From Piromyces finnis (taxonomy: Eukaryota > Neocallimastigomycota > Neocallimastigomycetes > Neocallimastigales > Neocallimastigaceae), in contig MCFH01000036.1 in assembly GCA_002104945.1 (NCBI GenBank), positions 108,501-172,500 of the forward strand: 64,000 nucleotides of DNA, given 5' to 3'. The translations under genes and the position numbers were made by a program. Under the pieces are notes generated by a model, which saw nothing but the letters and a program-made list of their open reading frames with translations, did not search any database and had not been told where the DNA came from. This document shows positions 1 through 10,863 of the stretch, one piece after another; positions within the stretch are counted from its first letter, which is position 1, and each line of letters starts with the position of its first letter.

Positions 1-1210
1 AATTCAATAATAATAAAATTTATATTGATTATATAATTTTGTAAAATAAACAAAAAGAAGGAAATAAATAAACAAATAAATAAACAAAAATAAACCAAAA
101 TTAAAATATTTTTTTTATAAAGTGTTTATAATGCCTAATTTTTATATAAGAAAAATTATTATATTTTCACAATTGAATAATTTAAAGAAGGTTAGTTTTA
201 CAAGAACTAATAAAGTAATTATATCGGTTTAGAGGGCAAGATCTCGACCCTTAAAAAAAAACCGTTGCACTTTTACTAAATCATTATCGTAAGATTAATC
301 TTAAATTATAGGTACAAAAATCATAGTGATATATAAAATTTCCTTTAAAAATATTTGCTATCATTAAAAAAAGAATTATTTTTTATAAGATTTGAATTTT
401 TCTTAAATATGAACAAGTGATTCAAGGAATATTAATATGTATAATAATTATTATAGTAGGTTCAAAAAAAAAAGTATTTAAATTCCTTCATGGAGGAAGA
501 AATTTAAACCATTATAATTTAAAGGAAATCAAATAGAAAGAATTTGGCAAGTGTCCAATTAAGCAAGATATTATATAAAATTAATATTTTTGATAGTCTC
601 ATTTGGATATCTAACTAAAATTATGTTTTTTTTTTTTTTTTTTTTTTTTTTTACCAAAAACGGTCAATATTTAAAATGTTTATACAATAGTAAGGCAAGT
701 AAAAGACCAGTACCATCCATAGAGGTTCATAATTTTATTTTCTGATTAAATTTGATTTTTACAATATGAGATTCAACATCAAATTAAAGTAACTTGAATA
801 TAGTATGCTTAATTTTTTATTTATTCATTAAATTTACTTTTCTTTTTATGAATTTTTTAAAAATTGTTATTTATAGTATTTCCTATATTTAGAATTCTAG
901 GCATAAGATTTTTAAATTACTTATTATTAAAAGTTCTAATTAAAATGGAAATTGATTTTTTTAATTTTGAATGGAAAATTTTTCCATTTTCATTTTATAA
1001 TTATTCCTGACTTTATTATTAATTTAAGGAGTAGGCATGATTCTTTTGTGTAACAATAACAAAACAACAAAAATGTCACCAATAACTGTATTTTATATAA
1101 AAATCTTATACTATACAAGGGGATAAGACATTCATCATAATATATGATCATAATAATAAATATTTATTACTACTAATAGATAATGATAATGAATAATAAA
1201 ATGTGGTACA
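1..1210. other. AT-rich noncoding region
   Basis: No open frame of plausible coding composition was seen on either strand. The stretch holds short homopolymer runs, including a T run near 627-652, and an imperfect inverted repeat at 225-264 that is listed separately. Nothing else is recognisable. Confidence 0.6.
225..264. repeat. Small imperfect inverted repeat
   Basis: The arms CGGTTT (225-230) and AAACCG (259-264) are complementary, and inside them AGGG (233-236) can pair with CCCT (248-251) around an AAGATCTCG-containing loop. The local GC content is well above the surroundings. It may be a relic terminal inverted repeat or a short structured RNA. Its function is unknown and chance is possible. 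Confidence 0.3.
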
Positions 1211-1479
<269 letters not shown>

Positions 1480-1833
1480 TAGAGTAATAATAATAATTAG
1501 AGTAATAATAATAATATTTTTTTTATTATTTTGTTTTCAGTATATTTTAAAATATTTAAAAAATATTACATCAAAATAAATATATTTAATAAACAAGCAA
1601 GTATTTAAATGTAAATAAAAAAAAAGATGTTTGAATAAAATTGATAATAATAGGTATCTATGCTTAAAAGTTATATTTTAATTATTGAATAATAAGAATT
1701 TAGTATCTTTAAAAGATACTAAGTTTATTTAAAGATGGTGTTTTCTATTTTTATTTTGATATATTTAATATTTAATGTTAAAAAAATTTTTTTTAGCAAA
1801 TATATTTAAGAATATCAATACTAATAATTAAAT

Positions 1834-3276
1834 TTAAATTAGAACAGAAGGATATGTATCTTTTATTTTTTCCCAAAGTTCTGGTTTTGTATAACGTAGA
1901 GTTTCAGGATCTTCACATAAACATACAAAGGTAGTAGCTACGCCCGAATTAATGACTTGAGCAACTACAGAGAAAATCATACAACCCATAAGAAAAGCTA
2001 TTATACCATAAATAATAAAAGAAATAGCATTACTAATTCCTAATATAAAACCGATCACTATTACTATTACAGCTGATAAACATCCAATGGTTAAAGATCC
2101 AATACTTAATACATTACTAATAAGACTATCATTAATAACCGCGTCAATACCATAAGACTTGCATAATTCCCAAGTATCCTTAGCTGCTTGACAATACGAT
2201 TTACCATAAATAGCAACTTCAGTAAATGCATAAACATTAAAATATTCAATCATATCACTAATACAGGAGAGAATACATTCAATGCAACACATCAAGATTA
2301 CTAAAAGACAATTACCATCTTCTTGAGCATCATTCTTAGCGGACTGAGCTAAAGCTCTTAAGGTTTGAAAAACAGCTATGACTATACTACCAAAACAGAT
2401 AGAACCAAAACTTGTAGTAATGGCACGTTTAAATGATTTCAATGTTGGATTTTTAACATTTACTTGAATTTTATTTGATCCTGATTGTGTTATTCCACAA
2501 AAGTAATATGTAGCAAAAAGACCTGAAATGGTTACATGAACTGTATTATTAATGACTTGGGCACTTAAATAAAATGAGAAAAGTAAGAAAACATAAATAA
2601 CATAACTAGTACCTCCAATAAGTTCATTAAAATAGGTAATGGAAGCAATTAATGTAATTCCAATAATACCATACCAAATAGCACCAATTAAACAACCCAT
2701 AAATCCAAAGAAAATTGTTGCTGGATATTTTTTAGTAACCGTTGTTACCGTGGTTAACATTACTTTAGCAAAAGGAATTCTAGAACGCCATAAAAAGAAG
2801 CAGAGAATATAGAGAAAAGCAAAAAAGATCATAACAAAACCCATTATAAAATTAATGAAGAAGGTTATAATGGCATAGATAAGATTTAAAATAATAGAGA
2901 TAATAAAGGTACCAATAATCATCTTTCCAGCAAATCGTTGCATTAATACCATATAAATCATAGTGAAAAGAATACTACTAATTAAACAAGCACTCAACAT
3001 AATAATCATATCTGATGTGGAATTACCACTTGAATTTCTTTTTCTTTTACAACCATCACATAATTTATCTGTATCCATATGAGGAATAGAAATACCGGCA
3101 ATAACTAAAGTAATCAATACTACTAAAACATAGATTACAGTTGCCCAAACATCTTGATATTTTGGCGAATTATTTATTTCTACTTTTGAGGATCGAACTT
3201 TTACATTTTTACTATTTACAGTAATAAGGTGTTCACTTAATGAATCCTGTTGAGATGAATAATATGGATCTATCAT
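1834..3276 (-). CDS. PNS1/choline-transporter-like (SLC44) membrane protein
   Basis: A 480-residue polytopic membrane protein, 1443 nt with no intron, ending in TAA. After a 40-residue hydrophilic N-terminus (MIDPYYSSQQ) there are about ten hydrophobic segments, the first near residues 44-65 and the last near 425-450. The short Cys-rich loop DKLCDGCKRKR lies after the first helix. The C-terminal third carries the family signature: FNVYAFTEVAIYGKSYCQAA, then NSGVATTFVCLCEDPETL and TKPELWEKIKDTYPSVLI, matching the conserved end of PNS1/CTL proteins. Yeast PNS1 is about 540 residues, so the length is normal. Family members are plasma or organelle membrane proteins linked to choline transport; for fungal PNS1 the substrate is not firmly established. 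The start is the first ATG after an AT-rich leader. Family confidence is high, substrate is inference. Confidence 0.88.
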   Translation of the reverse strand: MIDPYYSSQQDSLSEHLITVNSKNVKVRSSKVEINNSPKYQDVWATVIYVLVVLITLVIAGISIPHMDTDKLCDGCKRKRNSSGNSTSDMIIMLSACLISSILFTMIYMVLMQRFAGKMIIGTFIISIILNLIYAIITFFINFIMGFVMIFFAFLYILCFFLWRSRIPFAKVMLTTVTTVTKKYPATIFFGFMGCLIGAIWYGIIGITLIASITYFNELIGGTSYVIYVFLLFSFYLSAQVINNTVHVTISGLFATYYFCGITQSGSNKIQVNVKNPTLKSFKRAITTSFGSICFGSIVIAVFQTLRALAQSAKNDAQEDGNCLLVILMCCIECILSCISDMIEYFNVYAFTEVAIYGKSYCQAAKDTWELCKSYGIDAVINDSLISNVLSIGSLTIGCLSAVIVIVIGFILGISNAISFIIYGIIAFLMGCMIFSVVAQVINSGVATTFVCLCEDPETLRYTKPELWEKIKDTYPSVLI

Positions 3277-3388
3277 GATTACGATATTTTGTGATTAAGT
3301 AGAATATTAATTCATTAAAAAGAAAAATAAAAGAATAAAAAAAATTTTTTTTTTGCTTTGATTTTGGTATAAAAATAAAATATTGTAT

Positions 3389-3428
<40 letters not shown>

Positions 3429-3870
3429 AAGAAAATCAATATTATTAGATTATTTTGTTTAAATTTATTAATTATTTGAAAAAAGTTGAGTTTTTTTTTT
3501 TTTGTTAAAATATTGACTATTTAAATGATTTAATAATAATTATTAGGTATAAATATAATATTTTTTTATTTTATTTTAAATCCAGTAAAAAAATATCAAC
3601 ATTTATTTATGTATAATTTAATAATATATAACTTTTATTTCTTGGTTTATTACATCCATATAAAATTGATTATTATATTATAATAATAAAAATAATGATA
3701 TATTATTATTATATTAAAAGTACGTTTTTTTATAATTATAAAAGAAGTTAATAGTTACTATTTTTTTTTTTTAAATAAATGTGAAAATAAATAAAAAATA
3801 TATGTATTGAAATTAAAAGAAAAAATAATATTTTAATTATAATATCATATTATATATAAAAATTTATATC

Positions 3871-3908
<38 letters not shown>

Positions 3909-4632
3909 TCTCCTTTTTAATTATAATTGTTCATTTCTACTTTTTGATATTATATTTTTATTATAATATATATATATATATTTTGAAAAAATATCATCGA
4001 AAGTATTAATAAACGTCAATTTATTTTTCTTTAAGCTTTTTATACTTTTTAGAGAATTTTTTTTATGTACTTTAATCATTATACTTTTATTATATAAGAA
4101 TTATTATTATTTTTGGATAGTAATAATTGATATTTACTTTGATTAATTATAACAATTGTTTATTCTAAAATATCATTTGAATATTGATATATTTCTTTTT
4201 TCCTCAATTAATATAATTTAAAAGATCGCAATTATAAGAAATTAATATATTAATATATATTTAAATAACAAACTATCTGGTTATTATTATTATTTTTTAA
4301 AGGTATAGCTTCAGATTTAATAAATTTAAGTTGACATCTTTAAATATAATATATAACATTTTTTTGTTATATTTTTAAATAATATAACTATTCTTCACTA
4401 AGCATTTTTCATCAAAAGTACATTAAAAAGGCTTGATTATAATACATCAATATTATTAATATTAGCTTCATATTCAATCAAATATTTTATTAAATATTTT
4501 AATATTATTATATTTCTGATTTCTGTCATATTGAAAGTATATTGTTTTTAATTATTTTATAATATTATTTCACTCTTTTTTTTATTTTAATAGTATATTA
4601 AAAGTGACTCGCGATGCACACTAGCTAGTTAC

Positions 4633-4673
<41 letters not shown>

Positions 4674-5542
4674 AAATTTTTAAGTTCTTGTTATATAATG
4701 CCTATTATATATTACTATAATGTTTATAATATACTTTAGATTTCTTTGAAATAGTATAGTTGTATATGTTAAATAAAATAAAATAAAATAAAATAAAATG
4801 AAACAATATTATTAAATATATAAAGAATTAACCAATTTTCACATTTATATATATAAAGCTTATTAAGTTTATTATTTAAATTATTTCATTTTCAATGAAT
4901 ATTTAAAAAAAAATATTTAAATTAAAATATTAATAGTTAAAATAAAATATACTATTTTAAATTATACTATTTAATTTTGAATTAACATATGATACGGGTT
5001 AATTTTATGTAGAAAGAATTAAACTTTAATTAATATATATTTTATTAATAATTTTATCTATAACGTTCCAATATTTCTATTCTGTCTAAATACTAAAACG
5101 TTCTGTCGTTGTCAAATATTAAAATTCTAACTAAAACAAGAAGCCCAGTCTATTTATACTAATGAGGCTTACTTAGTAATTAATTGTCCAATTATAAGGC
5201 TGGAACTATATGGATCATTCATTTACAATACTCTTTTACATTACATGATATTACATTTGTCGTACATTTACATTATATTCTTATACATTGTAGAAATAAT
5301 TAATATTATAATAAATCTATATAAATTTAATATTAGGAAAAATTACTAATATAATAATATGTTCAAGTCACATATTATTTTTATATCACATATTTTAATA
5401 TTAAACATTAATAGGACGTTAGATAAAATGGATTTGAATTTTATATCTTTTTTTATTAACGAACAATATTAATTTTACTATAAATATTTTAAAGCAAGGT
5501 AGTTCAAAAAAAAAAAAAAATAAAACTAATTTTATTTAATTA
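3277..5542. other. AT-rich intergenic region
   Basis: No supported gene. It contains a 37-nt T run (3391-3427, upstream of the PNS1-like gene), an ATT microsatellite (about 3872-3907), a T run at about 4639-4665 and AAAAT repeats (about 4769-4799). The part from about 5085 to 5230 is visibly less AT-rich and may be a decayed mobile element, but I could not assign it. Confidence 0.6.
3391..3427. repeat. Poly(dA:dT) tract upstream of the PNS1-like gene
   Basis: A 37-nt uninterrupted T run, poly(A) on the gene strand, ends 115 nt upstream of the PNS1-like ATG. Long poly(dA:dT) tracts exclude nucleosomes in fungal promoters, so a promoter role is possible. Such tracts are common all over this window, so the link is weak. 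Confidence 0.5.
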
Positions 5543-5955
5543 TTAGGTATGTTTATTAACATCAGCACCATGTTCAAGTAAATAATTTAAAATATTCATA
5601 TTTCCGTTCCCAGCAGCAATTAATAACGGAAAAGTGCCATTATTATTTGCTTGATTTACATCAGCTCCATGATCAATTAAGAATTTTACAGTCTTTTCAT
5701 TATTTAACATGCAGGCTTTTATTAATGGAGTATTACCATATATATCTGCCGTATTAATATCTGCACCATATTTAAGCAAGGTTTCCATAATTTTTATATA
5801 ATTTTCTTCTTTGGCTGTTTCTTCTTCTTCTTCTTCTTCTTCTACAGTTATTTCTTTTTCTTCTTCAGTTATTTCTTTTTCTTCTTCAATATTGTTTTTT
5901 AAAAGCAAATAAGATAAAAAATTCTTAGTTTCATATTTTTTCTGAGTAATTTTCC
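5543..5955 (-). pseudogene. Ankyrin-repeat protein fragment (last exon or relic)
   Basis: The frame is open from the codon after a TAA (about 5955) down to TAA at 5543, giving about 137 residues. It has a short helical start, a Glu-rich insertion made by a GAA/TTC microsatellite (complement near 5820-5885), and then two to three ankyrin repeats with the diagnostic pieces LLKYGADINTADIYGNTPLI, FLIDHGADVNQANNNGTFPL and YLLEHGADVN. There is no ATG at the 5' end; the only initiation-like codon in frame is TTG near 5908. It is therefore either the 3' exon of a gene whose other exons I cannot find, or a truncated relic. No ankyrin-like coding sequence was seen in the next kilobase upstream. Ankyrin repeats bind proteins; no specific partner is suggested. 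Confidence 0.65.
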
Positions 5956-6639
5956 ATTCTTAATAAATAAATAAATATTCAAATAAATCTTTTTTTTTTT
6001 ATATCTTTTTATTATATATAGTGAAAGTCTTATTTTTTTTAAGTAAGAAATTTTTTTCTTTTTATACTTTTTTTTTATTTAAAAAAATATATATTCATAA
6101 AATATAAAACTATGTCTTTTCATTGTTTTGTCTTTTTTTTAATTTTAAAAAATAAAACTAATATCATAATAATAACATTAGTTTATGGCCATTTTATTAA
6201 GCCTAAAATCATTGAATTTGTCCAATTTTTAGATGCCTTTCTTTTTCTCTTTTTTTTTTTAAAAATAGATAAAAGCACTATCCAATAAAATTTGATTATA
6301 ATAAATTAAAAATAGATAAATTATTATAAATTAAAGTTACATTATATTGATTAAAAAAACTTTTTAATTTATTAATAAAAGCATATTGAAGGAGGACAGC
6401 AGGACTCGAGTATTTTTATAACATGTGTAAGATAAGTTTATTATATATAGTAATTTTATTATTTAGTTTTACTTCAGATGATAATTATTATTAATATTTT
6501 CAGTTTAATTTTTTTCTATTCTATTATTTCTTTATTAATTATTTATATTATTTATTTTTCTTCATTAGAGATTAAAAAAAAAAAGCTAATATATTTTTTA
6601 TAGATATGATGTCTAATAATTTAAAGTTGTTAAGACCTA

Positions 6640-6672
<33 letters not shown>

Positions 6673-7202
6673 AATAAAATATTTGCTTTCCTCATTTTTT
6701 AGTTATAACTTTTTTTCCTATTTGAAAATAATTTAATAAAAGGATAGTTTGAATGGCAAATTTTTATTTAAAAAATAAATATAATAAAAATCTTGAATTA
6801 AAAATGTTTTTAAATCTTTTGATTCTATGAACATTGTTTTAGGCAATAACATAAAATATAATTTTAGTAAAAAAAAGGTTTCTTATTTTCAAATCATAAT
6901 ATTCTATTTTTGAAATTTAATTATTTTACTATTTACATATATATTTTAGTAATTGCACAAATCATGAAATAATTAACTCAACTTTTAACTTTTTAAGAAT
7001 GGTAATGGACGATACTGAAAAATGTTATTTTATATAATTTATTTAATTTAAATCTTTCAAAAAATTCTTAATTTTATGACAAGTGTTACTGTATATATTT
7101 ATTTATTTATTTTTTACATATGAATTTTAAGTAAAAAAAAAAAAAAAAAAAAAATACAATTATTTTAACTATATTTAAAAGAAAATAGGCTTTTAATGAA
7201 TT
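5956..7202. other. AT-rich intergenic region
   Basis: No gene supported. It contains an A run at about 6641-6670 and another at about 7134-7154. The short GC-richer piece GGAGGACAGCAGGACTCGAG (about 6391-6410) is not explained by anything I recognise. Confidence 0.6.
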
Positions 7203-9749
7203 TTAAGATAAATATAATAAACAATAATCAAATAGTTTAATTATTTCATTATCTAAAAGTGGGCAATGATTTTTACTTAATGTAATGAGGTGTATAATAT
7301 TTATAATTAAATTTTTTGACTTTAAGAAAAGAATTATTTTTTTTGTTTGTAATTTTATATATAGTTCGTTTTTTTTTAATAATGCGGATAAAACATTACA
7401 ATCCATGGTAACTTCTTTTAACTTTTCTATTTCCAAAATACTATTTGGTATTGTTTTAAATTTATTATTACTTATATTTAATTTTTGTAATCTCGAAAAA
7501 TTAGATATAAATAATGGTAATTCTGTTAATTGATTATCACTTATATCCATTTCTTCTATATTGTCATTATTAATGATATCATAGGATATTTCTGTTAATT
7601 TTTTTTTACTCAAGTTTATTTTTTTAGCATAAAAATCGTAGCCATATTTTCTTATAGATAAATGATCATCAACATTAAAATTTTGTAATTTAGATAAATT
7701 TCCTATTTCCTTTGGTAATTCATTTATTTTATTATTTCTTAGGGATAAATCTTTTAAATTGGTCAAATTTCCTATTTCTTTTGGTAATTTATTTATTTCA
7801 TTTTTACCTAGGCTCAAACATTCCATATTAATTAAATTTCCTATTTCTTTTGGCAGTTTACTTATTTTATTTTCACTTATAATTAATTTTTTTAAACTCG
7901 TTAAATTTCCTATTTCTTTTGGCAATTCATTTATTTCATTATTATAAAGCATTAAATCTTTTAGATCAGCTAAATTCCCTATTTCTTTTGGTAATTCATT
8001 TATTTTATTACATTCTAAATATAAATATGTTAATTTTGTTAAATTTCCTATTTCCTTTGGCAATTCACTTATTTCATTGTTATTCATTTTTAACTCTTTT
8101 AAATTAGTTAAATATCTTATACTTTTTGGAAATTTACTTATTTTAGTACTATTTAAATGTAAAACAGTTAAATTGATTAAATTTCCTATTTCTTTTGGTA
8201 ATTCAATTATTTTACCAATACTGAGATTTAAATACTCTAAATTAATTAAATTTCCTATTTCTTCGGGTAACTTTGATATTAAATTATTCTCAATATTTAA
8301 ATACGTTAATTTATTCAGATTTCCTATTTCTTTTGGTAATTCAAATATAAAATTATATCCAAGATTTATATAGGTTAAATCATTTAAGTTTACTATTGAT
8401 TTCGGAAATATGGATAGTTTATTATTTCGAATATTAAACTTCATTAGACTTTTTAACTCTCCTAGTTCTTCTGGTAACCTTGATAAATAATTACTTCCTA
8501 GATTTAAATCCATTAATTTATTTAAGTTTTTTATTTCTATTGGTATGGCATTTAATCTATTATTTTCAAGATTTAAGTTTATTAAGTTGCTTAATTTTCC
8601 TATTTCTTTTGGAATTTCTGATAATCTATTATTTTTAAGATTTAAATCTATTAGACAACTTAAGTCACCTATTTCTTTTGGTAATTCTGATATATTATTA
8701 TTATTTCCAAGATTTAAAACAATTAATTTGTTCAAATTTGCTATTTTTATATGTATATTCGATATATAGTTGTGCTCAATATTTAAGTTTTTTAATTCAC
8801 TCAAATTTAATATTTCTTTTGGAAAGCTGGTTAATTTATTATTTCCAATATTTAAATCATTTAATTTACATAATTTACTTATATCTTTTGATATTTCACG
8901 TATTTGATTATTTGAAAGATTTAATTTTTTTAATTCCTTTAAATTTCTTATTCCTTTTGGAATGTTAGTTAATTTATTATTTCCAAGATTTAAATCATTT
9001 AATTTATTCAATTTTCTTATTTCTTTTGGTATTTCTAGTATTTGATTATTTGATAAATTTAAATTTTGTAAATTATTTAAATTTCCTATCTCTTTTGGAA
9101 TGGTGCTTAATTCATTGTTGTGAATATTGAAATTTATTAGACTACCCAACTTTCCTATTTCTTTTGGTAACCTTGATATTAAATTATTTCCAAGATTTAA
9201 ATCTGTTAATTTTTTCAAGTTTTTTATTTCTATTGGTATTTCTGATATGAAGTTATATTCAAGATTTAAATCTGTTAAATTTGAAAAATCTCCTATTTCT
9301 TTTGGTAGTTCTAACATAAAATTGTATTTACTAACTAAATGTGTCAAGGTATTTAAACTATCTATTTCTTCCGTTAACTTTGATATTAAGCATTCATTAT
9401 CTAATTTCTTCAAACTGTTTAAAATTTCTAAATTTTTTAAAGATTGCTTTATTTGTGAATGACTGCTTTTAACGAATTCTGAACTTTCATTTTCTTTAAA
9501 TAAATTATTAAGGAAACAAAGATCTTTTCTTAAAATTTTCCTTTTCTTTTTATCCAATAAAAGATAAGAAATTAAAATTCTTACAAGTAATTTATTAAAA
9601 TGATTGAATGTCAGATTTTTAGGAGGAATTTTACTTAGCTCCTTCATAATACTTATCATTTCTAAATCATAATAGTTAATATTACATATTGAATTTATTT
9701 GTTCTAATAAATTATTATCATTAATATCAATTACATTTTCTTCTTTCAT
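7203..9749 (-). CDS. Leucine-rich repeat protein A (Ras-group/Shoc2-like LRRs)
   Basis: An 848-residue intronless protein with no signal peptide or membrane segment, so it is probably intracellular. Residues 1-110 form a charged helical N-terminal region shared with the neighbours B and C. About 26 LRRs of 23 residues follow, with the consensus [19 protein letters not shown], the type found in Shoc2, plant PIRL proteins and the LRR part of fungal adenylyl cyclase. At the DNA level this is a 69-bp period. Near the C-terminus (nt 7490-7680) the regular array is broken by a module of about 60 residues ([12 protein letters not shown]...KINL...LTELPLFI), followed by a non-LRR tail rich in Ile, Leu and Lys. 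The first seven repeats are nearly identical to those of B. The role is likely protein binding; no partner can be named. Confidence 0.85.
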   Translation of the reverse strand: MKEENVIDINDNNLLEQINSICNINYYDLEMISIMKELSKIPPKNLTFNHFNKLLVRILISYLLLDKKKRKILRKDLCFLNNLFKENESSEFVKSSHSQIKQSLKNLEILNSLKKLDNECLISKLTEEIDSLNTLTHLVSKYNFMLELPKEIGDFSNLTDLNLEYNFISEIPIEIKNLKKLTDLNLGNNLISRLPKEIGKLGSLINFNIHNNELSTIPKEIGNLNNLQNLNLSNNQILEIPKEIRKLNKLNDLNLGNNKLTNIPKGIRNLKELKKLNLSNNQIREISKDISKLCKLNDLNIGNNKLTSFPKEILNLSELKNLNIEHNYISNIHIKIANLNKLIVLNLGNNNNISELPKEIGDLSCLIDLNLKNNRLSEIPKEIGKLSNLINLNLENNRLNAIPIEIKNLNKLMDLNLGSNYLSRLPEELGELKSLMKFNIRNNKLSIFPKSIVNLNDLTYINLGYNFIFELPKEIGNLNKLTYLNIENNLISKLPEEIGNLINLEYLNLSIGKIIELPKEIGNLINLTVLHLNSTKISKFPKSIRYLTNLKELKMNNNEISELPKEIGNLTKLTYLYLECNKINELPKEIGNLADLKDLMLYNNEINELPKEIGNLTSLKKLIISENKISKLPKEIGNLINMECLSLGKNEINKLPKEIGNLTNLKDLSLRNNKINELPKEIGNLSKLQNFNVDDHLSIRKYGYDFYAKKINLSKKKLTEISYDIINNDNIEEMDISDNQLTELPLFISNFSRLQKLNISNNKFKTIPNSILEIEKLKEVTMDCNVLSALLKKNELYIKLQTKKIILFLKSKNLIINIIHLITLSKNHCPLLDNEIIKLFDYCLLYLS

Positions 9750-9885
9750 TTTATTTAAAATTTATAATCCAAGCCTTCTACTTTATAAACATTTTTAATT
9801 TCTTTCTTTCTTTTTTTTTTTTAATTCATCTTCCTATTCTAATTTTAAACTTTTTTTTTTTTCAATTTTATTATGATTACTATTT
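9750..9885 (-). promoter_or_regulatory. Duplicated upstream/promoter block of LRR-A
   Basis: The roughly 135 bp immediately upstream of the LRR-A ATG are almost identical to those upstream of LRR-B (13465-13597), including AATCCAAGCCTTCTACTTTA and the following T-rich stretch, and then similarity stops. A diverged version lies upstream of LRR-C (18306-18430). The block was either copied with the gene or is held similar by gene conversion, and probably contains the core promoter and 5' leader. Confidence 0.5.
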
Positions 9886-10863
9886 TTTTTTGCTTTTGCT
9901 TTTACTTTTTTTTATTATTATAAAGAGGATTCTTTATTTTTTTTTTCAACCAATACAATATTGGATGAAAAAAATATATATATTTTTAATTAATTAAAAT
10001 TTAAGTTTAATTAAATAATTAAATATATAATTATTTAATTCTTATTTTTTTTTTTTTTTTAATCATAGATGCCGTTGTTTTAATACATTTAAAACTGTAA
10101 AAGAAGTATGGAATATACATCTTTAAAAAGTATTAAATTATAATGAATATATTGTGAGAGTTAATAATATTACTATGAAAATAAATAAGAATAAGTGCTT
10201 ATAGTTAATTCTAAATTATAATTATAAATTGTCATAATTATAAAACTAAAGTTTATAAACAAAAAACATAAAATATTAAGGAAAAAAAAAAAAAAATAAA
10301 AATTATTATTGTTTTTGATTCTATTTAATTTTTTTTTTATATTAAGATAATTATAAAAATTCAGACTATATAATTACAACATTTGTTATTTATTTTTCTA
10401 TTTTTTATGAATATTAAAAGAATATGTAGATATTGGATATTTAGTTAACGATGATACTTTAATCATTATGATTTTTTTTTTTTTTTGAAACATGGAAGGT
10501 CTATTTAGCATCTAACTTGTATCACACTTTTTATTTTCAATTACTAGTCAGTAGAAATTCTATGAAAGATTTTGAATGCTAATTATATTCCATTACATAA
10601 TTTAATTAAAAATATATTCTTGTATACTTTTTCATTTTTATAAATTGATCTTTTTTATTTATTTAAGATACTAAATAATGAAATAACAATAACAATAATA
10701 ATAAGAAAAATATATATATATATATATAGCATATACTAGCATTATTACAAAAACGGTGATTTTAAATTTTTTTAAATTTTTTGGTAAAAAAATCGACTCT
10801 GGCCAGAGTTTTGGTTAGAATAGAAAATACTCATTATTATTTCAATATTCAGCCCTTATTATC
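9886..10863. other. Spacer between LRR-A and LRR-B
   Basis: Noncoding AT-rich sequence with T runs. A perfect 14-bp palindrome ACTCTGGCCAGAGT lies at 10796-10809, next to a GGTGATTTTAAATTT/TTTTTGGTAAAAAAATC context that looks like the terminus of a decayed Tc1/mariner-like repeat. That reading is tentative. Confidence 0.5.
10796..10809. repeat. Perfect 14-bp palindrome
   Basis: ACTCTGGCCAGAGT is its own reverse complement and is conspicuous in a very low GC background. A related string TTGGCCAGAGTTT occurs at about 30633-30645. It may be part of a relic repeat terminus downstream of LRR-B; no protein that binds it can be named. Confidence 0.4.

Noticed and set aside
7285-9462. Several + strand frames rich in FPISFGN repeats (also 11126-13171 and 14615-17863)
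   Set aside because: Antisense shadows of the 69-bp LRR repeats on the - strand.
10062-10080. AGATGCCGTTGTT resembling the LINE 3' end TTTGATGCCGTT
   Set aside because: No poly(A) follows and the flanks do not match; only nine bases are shared.
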